DNA of 5,817 bases from Porticoccaceae bacterium. GTDB lineage: Bacteria > Pseudomonadota > Gammaproteobacteria > Pseudomonadales > Porticoccaceae. The position numbers and the translations under genes were made by a program. The stretch covers positions 1 through 5,817 of the forward strand of contig JAUUYV010000135.1 of assembly GCA_030590275.1 (NCBI GenBank). The letters are read 5' to 3'. Positions 1-5,805 of the stretch are shown here, piece by piece; position 1 is the first letter of the stretch, and each line of letters begins with the position of its first letter. The notes beneath the pieces are model-generated. The model was not told the origin of the DNA. It saw only the letters and a program-made list of their open reading frames with translations, and did no database searches.

Positions 1-579
1 GGGAATATCATAAAAACAGGCTCCCTGGGTGATGTTATGCAGGAGTCTATTCAGGCTGCGCTTACGGTAGTTCGTAGCCGTAGTCAGGTACTTGGTATTC
101 AGCGAGATTATTATCAGAATCACGACCTGCACATTCACGTACCAGAGGGAGCAACGCCTAAGGATGGCCCGAGTGCCGGCATTGGTATGTGTACGGCGGT
201 GGTTTCGGTTATTACGCAAATACCAGTACGCGCTGATGTGGCTATGACAGGAGAGATTACACTTCGTGGACAAGTATTAAAGATTGGCGGTCTTAAAGAG
301 AAGCTACTGGCAGCTCATCGCGGTGGCATTCGCACTGTGATTATTCCCCAGGAGAACGAGCGAGATTTGAAGGAGGTTCCCGATAACATCAAGGCTGATT
401 TAGAGATTCGTCCGGTTAAGTGGGTGGATGAGGTGCTGGAGATTGCTTTAGAGAGCATGCCGGAACCCTTATCTGATGATGAGTTCGCGGCGGAACATGG
501 GGGTGGTTCGGCACCAGAAAGCGCCCGGTCAGAAGACAGTGATGAAGCTCGCGATGGTTCGCGTGTTAGTACTCATTAA
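1..579 (+). CDS. lon: Lon ATP-dependent protease, C-terminal part (5' end outside window)
   Basis: This is the proteolytic end of the cytoplasmic AAA+ protease Lon, which degrades misfolded and short-lived regulatory proteins. The reading frame is open from base 1, and the residues before the first Met (codons for TGSLGDV) already match Lon, so the Met at 37 is internal. The catalytic Ser lies in the PKDGPSAG motif (codon 172-174). The catalytic Lys is the second Lys of GGLKEK (codon 301-303), exactly 43 residues downstream as in E. coli Lon (S679/K722). The segments [15 protein letters not shown] and [12 protein letters not shown] are near-identical to the family. After the conserved end ([10 protein letters not shown]) the protein carries a tail of about 45 residues rich in Glu, Asp, Ser and Gly, longer than the E. 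coli tail. The ATPase and N-terminal domains lie upstream of the window. The stop is TAA at 577-579. No intrinsic terminator is visible after it. Confidence 0.98.
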   Translation, partial: GNIIKTGSLGDVMQESIQAALTVVRSRSQVLGIQRDYYQNHDLHIHVPEGATPKDGPSAGIGMCTAVVSVITQIPVRADVAMTGEITLRGQVLKIGGLKEKLLAAHRGGIRTVIIPQENERDLKEVPDNIKADLEIRPVKWVDEVLEIALESMPEPLSDDEFAAEHGGGSAPESARSEDSDEARDGSRVSTH

Positions 580-610
580 CGCCTGGGCCCCGGAAGAACT
601 TGCAATGTTC

Positions 611-639
611 TTGACCGTTCAAAATCCTGTTGGTATAAA
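611..639 (+). promoter_or_regulatory. Probable sigma70 promoter of hupB
   Basis: The -35 hexamer TTGACC (611-616) is followed after exactly 17 bp by the -10 hexamer TATAAA (634-639), each five of six to the consensus. Transcription would start near 646, giving hupB a leader of about 155 nt. The position just after lon fits independent, strong expression of an abundant nucleoid protein. E. coli hupB is known to have several promoters; the extra TAGAAT at 685-690 could belong to another one. This is motif evidence only. Confidence 0.72.
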
Positions 640-723
640 GGGTTCTGATTCGCGGTAACAGTGCGGTACGACCATTGGCTTATCTAGAATTTTATCCGAT
701 TGGTTGCAGTAGCGGGATCAACA

Positions 724-754
724 TTAGTAGTAAGGGTTAGTAGAAGTGTTAGTA
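724..754 (+). repeat. Three TTAGTA direct repeats in the hupB leader
   Basis: TTAGTA occurs at 724-729, 737-742 and 749-754, with start-to-start spacing of 13 and 12 bp, embedded in loosely similar AAG/AAGT-ending units. The spacing is close to, but longer than, one helical turn. It could be a protein or RNA binding array or just low-complexity sequence; there is no further support for a function. Confidence 0.45.
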
Positions 755-765
755 CCAAGTGTAAG

Positions 766-783
766 AACTAAAAACTAAAAACT
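766..783 (+). repeat. AACTAAA heptamer tandem repeat before hupB
   Basis: The heptamer AACTAAA is repeated perfectly at 766-772 and 773-779 and continues as AACT at 780-783, about 2.6 copies. It lies 8 bp before the ribosome binding site. The A-rich, unstructured character could favour ribosome access (possible S1-type enhancer), which is inference. Confidence 0.6.
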
Positions 784-790
784 GAATAAT

Positions 791-796
791 AGAGGG
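791..796 (+). promoter_or_regulatory. Ribosome binding site of hupB
   Basis: AGAGGG lies 6 nt upstream of the GTG at 803 and decides that start. The protein begun there ([10 protein letters not shown]) aligns with the N-terminus of HU-beta from its first residue. Confidence 0.7.
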
Positions 797-802
797 TTAC
801 TA

Positions 803-1075
803 GTGAATAAATCAGAACTTATCGATGCTATCGCCGAAGGCGCAGATATATCCAAGGCTGCTGCAGGCAAGGCGCTCGAATCAGCTATTGAAGCTATTAC
901 TGGATCGTTAAATAAAGGTGACCCAGTTTCATTAGTGGGGTTTGGGACCTTTACGGTAAAGCACCGTCCGGAGCGAATGGGTCGAAACCCTCGTACTAAT
1001 GAGCCGCTGACCATTCGCGCAGCGAATGTTCCTGGGTTCAAGGCAGGCAAAGCACTTAAAGAAGCGGTTAATTGA
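803..1075 (+). CDS. hupB: DNA-binding protein HU-beta
   Basis: HU is a small histone-like nucleoid protein that binds and bends double-stranded DNA without strict sequence specificity, acting as a homo- or heterodimer in the nucleoid. The product has 90 residues, the standard HU length. Visible hallmarks are the N-terminal helix-turn-helix body ([23 protein letters not shown]), the GFGTF turn at 46-50, the basic beta-arm with RMGRNPRT at 58-65 including the intercalating Pro63, and the C-terminal [15 protein letters not shown]. The very close match to E. coli HupB ([18 protein letters not shown]) and the position after lon favour beta rather than alpha. The start is GTG at 803, preceded by AGAGGG. 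It appears monocistronic in the main, with its own promoter at 611-639 and a strong terminator after it. Nothing is missing or broken. Confidence 0.97.
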   Translation: MNKSELIDAIAEGADISKAAAGKALESAIEAITGSLNKGDPVSLVGFGTFTVKHRPERMGRNPRTNEPLTIRAANVPGFKAGKALKEAVN

Positions 1076-1102
1076 CGTTTTAGGGAGTTTTGTTCTGAAG
1101 GT

Positions 1103-1130
1103 AAGGCGCATATTTTATGCGCCTTTTTTT
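1103..1130 (+). terminator. Rho-independent terminator after hupB
   Basis: A perfect 10-bp stem, AAGGCGCATA (1103-1112) with TATGCGCCTT (1116-1125), closes a 3-nt loop and runs straight into seven T (1124-1130). The core GGCGCAT/ATGCGCC is strong. The left flank has only two A, so it should work in the + direction only. It lies 27 bp after the hupB stop and 27 bp before the ppiD start. Confidence 0.93.
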
Positions 1131-1157
1131 ATTGATAAGCGGCGGTAGCTGAGAGCG

Positions 1158-3050
1158 ATGTTACAGGATTTTCGGGAAAGTATTAGTGGTGCGGCAAAAT
1201 TCATAGTTATATTGATAGCCATACCTTTCGTGTTTTTCGGTGTTGAATCCATTTTCTTGAGTGGTGCCTCTGTGGAAGAGGCGGCCAGTGTTGATGGTGA
1301 ACAGATTATGCGTCTTGAAGTTCAGAGAGCTGTCCTGCAACGGCGATCTCAGCTTAGGCGGCAATATGGAGAGCTAGATCCCGCTGTTTTATCGGATGAC
1401 TTACTTTACTCTCCGGTACTGCAAAACATGGTCAATGCCAAGGTGCTCGAGAACCAGGCACGTGCCAGGAACATGGGGGTTGCCTCTGAAACGATTACGG
1501 ATCTTTTGAAGAGTGTTGAGATTTTCCAGTTAGACGGCCAATTTTCGAAAGAAAATTACCTCGCTTATCTGGCTCAAAATCAATACACGCCGAAAACCCA
1601 TCGTCGTTTCCTGGAAAATGAATTTCTGGTAAATCAATTAGCCCAGGGTATTGTCAATACAAGTTTTGTTACTGATGTTGAGCTGGGTCAGATCATGGTG
1701 TTAAGCGAACAGGCCAGGGATTTTCACTATTTAACTCTGTCGATAGCTCCAATTATAGAGGCGGTGGAGATTGGAGAAATAGAAATAGAAGAATATTACA
1801 AAGCCCATACGAACGAATTTATTGCACCGGAAACGGCAACGGTTGATTACCTGGAGTTGAAAGTAAGTGAGCTCGAAAAGACCCTTGATCTGGATGAAAG
1901 CACCTTACAAAAATATTATGACGAACAGCTGAGGGAGGCGGAAGCATCACGTAAATTATTTCTGGGGCACGTTTTAGTGGAAACCCGCGAGAATGGGTCT
2001 CATCAAGAAAAACTGGCGAACGCAGAAGCTGAGTTAAAAGGGGGAGAAGAGTTTGCCGTTGTCGCACGGCAATACAGCGAGGATTATTTAACCGTCGAGC
2101 AGGGTGGTGATATGGGGCAGTATTTGCCTGAGGAGTTTCCTGACGCATTCCGTTCGGTGGTCGCGGCACTTGAGGTGGGCGAGATATCGTCGCCAATCGA
2201 GACCGATATGGGTTGGCATATCATAAAGGTGTTACGGGAGGAGAAGACTCTTGTCGGTTCCCTTGAAGAAGAACGAGTGCGCATAGAGGCCGAATTGCGG
2301 GGGGAGCTGGCACTGGATTTAATGCTTGAACAAAGTGAGCGGCTTGGTGACCTGGCTTATGACAGCGCAAGTTTGGCAGAGGTAGCTGAAGCAATGGGGC
2401 TAAACTTACAAACATCAATGCCGCTAACGCGGAGTGTGGGGGAGGGTATCGGCGGCTATCCAGTGGTTTTAGGTGCGATTTTCGGCGAGGATGTTCTCGA
2501 AAATGGCTATGCTAGCGAAGTGCTGGAGTTAGGTGAGGGCCATGTTATCGTGGTGAAATTAAAGGAGCATCAGCCCGAGCGGGCTCAAACCTTAGAGGAA
2601 GTACGCGTCCAGCTTGAGGGCCTGGTTAAGACTAATAAGGCTGAGCAAGAATTACAGGAGAACGCAAAAACCTATATCGAGGCAATCTCAGCCGGACAGA
2701 CTGTGGAACAGGTGGCAAGCGAATATGGATTGCAGTGGCAGGTTAGTCTCGACACTAAACGCTATGCTCAGGGTGTTAATCGTGAAGTCGCAGAGCGTAT
2801 ATTTGATGTTCCAGCATCGTCAATACTGCCGGTAACAGGTTCATTTGTTGCTGGGGCTGGGGACGTCGTTGTCTATTCCCTTAATGCCATTCGAAACGGC
2901 GAGAGTGGGGACCTGCCTCCAGAGCAGCAGAGTGCGATGCGGAGCTCGTTGGCCCGAACCAGAGCGGCTCGAGAGCTTAATATGTATCAGCAGAGCCTGG
3001 TTGTCAGTGCCGATATTGACATCGTTCCATTCCTAGGAGCGGATCAGTAA
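1158..3050 (+). CDS. ppiD: PpiD, membrane-anchored periplasmic parvulin-type chaperone
   Basis: PpiD is anchored in the inner membrane beside the Sec translocon and helps newly exported proteins fold. The product has 630 residues (E. coli PpiD 623). A short cytoplasmic N-terminus (1-14, MLQDFRESISGAAK) is followed by one membrane segment at about 15-35 (FIVILIAIPFVFFGVE). A SurA-like chaperone region spans about 40-260, the parvulin (PpiC) domain about 265-360, and a C-terminal chaperone-like region about 370-625. Parvulin marks include His271 (GHVLV), GGDMG at 316-320, Phe331 (PDAF) and GWHIIKV with His354. E. coli PpiD lacks the first of these histidines, so this domain may be less degenerate. 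The ATG at 1158 has only a weak upstream GAGAG, but the N-terminus fits the family. The gene follows the hupB terminator closely, so read-through or an unseen promoter must serve it. Its end overlaps the opposing mltD by 18 bp. Confidence 0.95.
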   Translation: MLQDFRESISGAAKFIVILIAIPFVFFGVESIFLSGASVEEAASVDGEQIMRLEVQRAVLQRRSQLRRQYGELDPAVLSDDLLYSPVLQNMVNAKVLENQARARNMGVASETITDLLKSVEIFQLDGQFSKENYLAYLAQNQYTPKTHRRFLENEFLVNQLAQGIVNTSFVTDVELGQIMVLSEQARDFHYLTLSIAPIIEAVEIGEIEIEEYYKAHTNEFIAPETATVDYLELKVSELEKTLDLDESTLQKYYDEQLREAEASRKLFLGHVLVETRENGSHQEKLANAEAELKGGEEFAVVARQYSEDYLTVEQGGDMGQYLPEEFPDAFRSVVAALEVGEISSPIETDMGWHIIKVLREEKTLVGSLEEERVRIEAELRGELALDLMLEQSERLGDLAYDSASLAEVAEAMGLNLQTSMPLTRSVGEGIGGYPVVLGAIFGEDVLENGYASEVLELGEGHVIVVKLKEHQPERAQTLEEVRVQLEGLVKTNKAEQELQENAKTYIEAISAGQTVEQVASEYGLQWQVSLDTKRYAQGVNREVAERIFDVPASSILPVTGSFVAGAGDVVVYSLNAIRNGESGDLPPEQQSAMRSSLARTRAARELNMYQQSLVVSADIDIVPFLGADQ

Positions 3051-4691
3051 GCGTAACAGTTGTCCCGGTTGTAAGAGGTCGGAAGATTTGATTTTATACC
3101 AGCGCAGGATGTCCACGATGCTTATACGGTGTAAATGGGCAATGGTATAGAGCGAATCACCTCGTTTGACACGGTATTGAATTTCGTTGGCTTTCTGCCT
3201 GGCCATACCTGGATATACCTTTAGTCGCTGCCCCGGTTGCAATATGCTCTGGTGGTTTAAATTATTTAATTGCATGAGCGAGCGGTTTTTTGTCTCGAAT
3301 TTGTGTGCGATTGTCGACAGGGAGTCGCCTTTACGAACTCGGTAATAAACAAGCTGTTTAATCTCTCCATAGAGCGGTGCAATATCAGAGATGCCTGTCC
3401 CAGGTATTTTTAGCACCCTGCCTACCCGGATATTATTTGAAAGCAGCCTGTTTTCCTGTTTTAGCGCTGCCAATGGCACGTGGTTTTTTAAAGCTATTTC
3501 CCCTAGCGTATCACCCGCTCTTACAGTGTATTGTTGGGCCGGTTGCCATAGGTGCTTTGGTGTGCTGGCGAGGCCTTGCTTAAAACTATCTGTAGCATCC
3601 ACCGGTAACATAATGCGATGCGGGCCTTCGCGAGGGGTTATGCCTCTGCGCAGAGCTGGGTTGAGTTTGCTTGCGAGCGCATAATCAATGCCTGCCATCT
3701 CTGCCGCCTTTTTGAGCACAATAGGTCCTGGTAGTTCTACCGACGTAAATACTGGAGTGTCAGGGATAGGAGGAAAGTGCAGCCCATAGCGTTGCGGGTT
3801 TGCGCAGATTTGCGCAAGGGCGATAAGTTGAGGGACGTATGATTCAGTTTCTCGCGACAGGTCAAGGTTCCAGAAGTCTGTGGGTTTGCCTTCTCGAATA
3901 TTGCGCCGCATGGCTCTGCTAATAGTTCCCTCGCCTCCATTATAGGCGGCGAGAGTCAATAACCAGTCACCCTGAAAGCGTCGGTTAAGATAACTCAGAT
4001 ACTTGATTGCGGCTTCGGTAGAGAGCTCTACATCTCTGCGTTCGTCGTACCACCAGTTGCGAGCTAGCCCCATATGGTCGCCAGTACTGGGGATAAACTG
4101 CCAAAGTCCAGCAGCACCGCTGCGCGAGTGGGCAAAGGGGTTGTATGCACTTTCTACAAAAGGTAATAAGGCGAGCTCCATCGGCATTCGATGGTGTTCA
4201 AGTCGTGCAGTCACATGACCCAGGTAGAGTAGCGCTCGCTTAAAGATAGGTTCGAAATAGCTGGGGTTACGCTGATACCAGGTGATAAATTTATCTACCC
4301 GTGCGTGATCAATCGTAGTTGAAAAGCTTGCTCCGGTGCCTATTTTGCGCCATAAATCTGTTGTGCTTGTTGGCAAGCCAGGCTTATTATCCTTTAGGCG
4401 ATTAGATGTTAATGGGTTTGTTGATAGCTGTTCTGCAGGGGCAGAAGGCTCTTTTACGGAGATTGAGGGTTTTTTTATGGACGCTGAAGGCTCTTCTGCA
4501 GACGCTGAGGGAGAGTTTGTGAGGAAATTAACCTGGTGATTGGAGTCCTGTGAAGAAGTCTGCCCCGACTGTGGGGCGGGTGTAGGTGCTGCGGGTGCCT
4601 GGGCTGGCACCGGGTCTTGAGTATAGATACTGCAACCGCTGGATAAGGCGATGAGTAAAAGTAGGTATTTATTTTTCTGTAGGATAAACAT
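3033..4691 (-). CDS. mltD: MltD-like membrane-bound lytic murein transglycosylase (lipoprotein, three LysM domains)
   Basis: Lytic transglycosylases cleave the MurNAc-GlcNAc bond of peptidoglycan to give 1,6-anhydro-MurNAc ends. The 552-residue product starts with a lipoprotein signal (hydrophobic 10-16, lipobox LSSGC, Cys20); Ser at +2 predicts outer-membrane sorting. Residues 25-110 are a Pro/Ser/Ala-rich linker with four heptapeptide repeats (61-88). The GH23/SLT domain spans about 150-300 with catalytic Glu180 (PFVESAYNP), GAAGLWQFIPSTG (192-204) and AAYNGGEG (248-255). Three LysM peptidoglycan-binding modules follow at about 387-429 (YTVRAGDTLGEIA), 449-493 (YRVRKGDSLSTIA) and 505-549 (YRVKRGDSLYTIA). 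E. coli MltD is shorter, with two LysM. The ATG at 4691 is preceded by a modest AAGAGA. The gene is divergent from the methyltransferase, and gloB, often beside it, is absent. Confidence 0.95.
   Translation of the reverse strand: MFILQKNKYLLLLIALSSGCSIYTQDPVPAQAPAAPTPAPQSGQTSSQDSNHQVNFLTNSPSASAEEPSASIKKPSISVKEPSAPAEQLSTNPLTSNRLKDNKPGLPTSTTDLWRKIGTGASFSTTIDHARVDKFITWYQRNPSYFEPIFKRALLYLGHVTARLEHHRMPMELALLPFVESAYNPFAHSRSGAAGLWQFIPSTGDHMGLARNWWYDERRDVELSTEAAIKYLSYLNRRFQGDWLLTLAAYNGGEGTISRAMRRNIREGKPTDFWNLDLSRETESYVPQLIALAQICANPQRYGLHFPPIPDTPVFTSVELPGPIVLKKAAEMAGIDYALASKLNPALRRGITPREGPHRIMLPVDATDSFKQGLASTPKHLWQPAQQYTVRAGDTLGEIALKNHVPLAALKQENRLLSNNIRVGRVLKIPGTGISDIAPLYGEIKQLVYYRVRKGDSLSTIAHKFETKNRSLMQLNNLNHQSILQPGQRLKVYPGMARQKANEIQYRVKRGDSLYTIAHLHRISIVDILRWYKIKSSDLLQPGQLLRLLIRS
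4428..4511 (-). repeat. Four 21-bp tandem units inside mltD (PSxSxxE heptapeptides)
   Basis: Four contiguous 21-bp units (4491-4511, 4470-4490, 4449-4469, 4428-4448 in reading order) encode PSASAEE, PSASIKK, PSISVKE and PSAPAEQ. The first and last units match at 16 of 21 bases. The repeat sits in the linker between the lipidated N-terminus and the catalytic domain and keeps the frame, so copy-number change would only lengthen or shorten the tether. Confidence 0.85.
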
Positions 4692-4826
4692 CTTGTCTCT
4701 TATGCTGCCTGGATATTGAAAGAGGAGTTTAATCGACCAGTGATGCTTGCTTCAAATTGTGATGTTCAGAAACATGAAGAAATTCTCGGTTTGAGGTGTA
4801 ATATTTTGAATTCGCGTGATTTTGAC

Positions 4827-4843
4827 CCTGGTTTCATACCAGG
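4827..4843. promoter_or_regulatory. Inverted repeat CCTGGT-N5-ACCAGG, possible operator
   Basis: The arms CCTGGT (4827-4832) and ACCAGG (4838-4843) are perfectly complementary around TTCAT. No T-run follows on either side, so it is not an intrinsic terminator. The place, near the middle of a divergent promoter region, suits a dimeric regulator, but the arms are short and chance cannot be excluded. Confidence 0.35.
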
Positions 4844-4965
4844 TGGTTGGAAGAATGAAATAGGAATGTGTGGGCTGACATCTTGACTCAGGTTTGCGAG
4901 GATGGTGCTTAAAGGTGGTGATGCCGCCAAAGTAATGAGGATAGAGATATTAGGGGCTGGTTAGT

Positions 4966-4972
4966 GGGGAGG
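4966..4972 (+). promoter_or_regulatory. Strong Shine-Dalgarno that favours the TTG start at 4981
   Basis: GGGGAGG ends 8 nt before TTG at 4981, an ideal spacing. The alternative in-frame GTG at 4972 overlaps its last base, so that GTG cannot use it. The ATG at 4976 is in another frame, and an in-frame TAG at 4951 limits the start upstream. Confidence 0.65.
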
Positions 4973-4980
4973 TGGATGGC

Positions 4981-5805
4981 TTGACGTGGCTGGATTACAT
5001 TAAGACAAGGTATCAGGTAGCTGAATTGGCTGATACACAGTCAGCGCTGGAGAGCTGGTTTGATACCCCCTTAGGAGAGCGTATATTGGCTGCAGAGCGG
5101 CGCTGTTGTGAGCAGACTTTGTCCGGACTTTCAGGTTATCGCCTGGGGCATTTAGGTGCCTCACCTGGCCATGATTTGATAAGTTGTTTTGCGATGCGTC
5201 ATCGTTTTAAGCTTGTCGCTGGCGTCCCTGGTGATGGCTCGGAGTCTGTAGATAAAGTGCTGCCTTCTAACAAGGGGAATGTTGCGCCAGCGGGTTTTGC
5301 TCGCTTTGATGCTTTGCCCCTGCCTACGGAAACCATCGATGCCATAATCTTGCACCATGCCTTAGACTTTTCTCCCAGTCCTCACGAAGTACTCAACGAA
5401 GCGGCGCGTGTTGTTACCGCAGGTGGGCATTTGGTGATTATAGGTTTTAATCCGTTTAGTAGTTTTGGCCTCGCAAAATGGCCCGGTGTGTTATTGGGTT
5501 CAAACCCGGCCTGGCGGCACCATAGCTTGCGGATATCTCGAATCGTTGATTGGCTAACGTTGCTCGGTTTTGAGGTCACCCATCGGCAGGGATATTTTTG
5601 CCGTCCGGAAGGCAACGGGGGACGGCTTCGACAAGTAAGGGCTATGCTCAATGGGCAGAGCGGCGCTTTTTATGTGTTGGCTGCTACAAAGAGAGTGACG
5701 CCTGTTATGCCAGTAGTGCACCATGGCTGGTTGCCGGGTAGATTGCCTGCTTTAGTGGGATCGCGATCCAGACGGTATCCCTTCGATGGGAAGCGAGTGG
5801 CGTGA
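4981..5805 (+). CDS. Class I SAM-dependent methyltransferase, YafS-like, substrate unknown
   Basis: The product (274 residues from TTG at 4981; 277 from GTG at 4972) looks like the small methyltransferase found between mltD/gloB and rnhA in many gammaproteobacteria. The N-terminus (WFDTPLGERILAAE, about 26-39) fits that family. The SAM-binding motif I is degenerate (RLGHLGASPGHDL, about 54-66), lacking the usual DxGxGxG. Better conserved are FDALPLP (109-115), DAIILHHALDFSPSPHEVLNEAARV (about 120-144) and GGHLVIIGFNPFS (148-160), the typical second half of a Methyltransf_11-like fold. The C-terminus is basic (SRSRR, GKR). No signal peptide or membrane segment is evident, so it should be cytoplasmic. 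Its substrate is not known to me. It diverges from mltD; rnhA could follow just beyond the window end, which is inference from other genomes. Confidence 0.85.
   Translation: MTWLDYIKTRYQVAELADTQSALESWFDTPLGERILAAERRCCEQTLSGLSGYRLGHLGASPGHDLISCFAMRHRFKLVAGVPGDGSESVDKVLPSNKGNVAPAGFARFDALPLPTETIDAIILHHALDFSPSPHEVLNEAARVVTAGGHLVIIGFNPFSSFGLAKWPGVLLGSNPAWRHHSLRISRIVDWLTLLGFEVTHRQGYFCRPEGNGGRLRQVRAMLNGQSGAFYVLAATKRVTPVMPVVHHGWLPGRLPALVGSRSRRYPFDGKRVA

Larger units (their letters stand above)
580..802 (+). other. lon-hupB intergenic region (hupB leader)
   Basis: This 223-bp stretch carries no credible gene. It holds a sigma70-like promoter at 611-639, a second isolated -10-like hexamer TAGAAT at 685-690 without a recognisable -35, three TTAGTA direct repeats at 724-754, a short AACTAAA tandem repeat at 766-783, and the hupB ribosome binding site at 791-796. 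No hairpin followed by a T-run is visible, so lon transcripts may run into hupB in addition to hupB being transcribed from its own promoter. Confidence 0.75.
4692..4980. other. Divergent intergenic region between mltD and the methyltransferase gene
   Basis: This 289-bp stretch must carry the start signals of both divergent genes. I find no hexamer pair on either strand as good as the hupB promoter. Weak candidates are TTGAAG, 17 bp, TTAAAC on the minus strand (4725-4753) and an isolated TTGACT on the plus strand (4883-4888). A perfect 6-bp inverted repeat lies at 4827-4843. In the minus-strand reading I examined there is no recognisable glyoxalase II remnant and no small gene with a good ribosome binding site. 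Confidence 0.6.

Noticed and set aside
476..658. A 60-codon open frame overlapping the end of lon and the hupB promoter
   Set aside because: It overlaps clear Lon coding sequence in another frame, its product resembles no family I know, and it runs across the promoter at 611-639.
775..1050. Open frame antisense to hupB (91 codons)
   Set aside because: It is the mirror of a highly conserved gene, and its protein has no recognisable features.
1819..2196. 125-codon open frame antisense to the ppiD parvulin domain
   Set aside because: The opposite strand encodes a well-conserved protein; the Pro/Arg-rich product is typical of antisense translation.
3391..3684. 97-codon open frame opposite the LysM region of mltD
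   Set aside because: It lies wholly within mltD coding sequence on the other strand, without a good ribosome binding site or recognisable domain.
4762..4775. Short inverted repeat ATGTT-CAGA-AACAT upstream of mltD
   Set aside because: A 5-bp arm in AT-rich DNA is expected by chance, and nothing nearby supports it.
4836..4845. ATACCAGGTG here and also at 4276-4285 within mltD
   Set aside because: A single shared decamer, one copy inside coding sequence, is not enough to call a repeat family.
4883..4911. Plus-strand promoter with TTGACT before the methyltransferase gene
   Set aside because: The -35 is good, but the hexamer 17 bp downstream (TGCTTA) matches the -10 consensus poorly.
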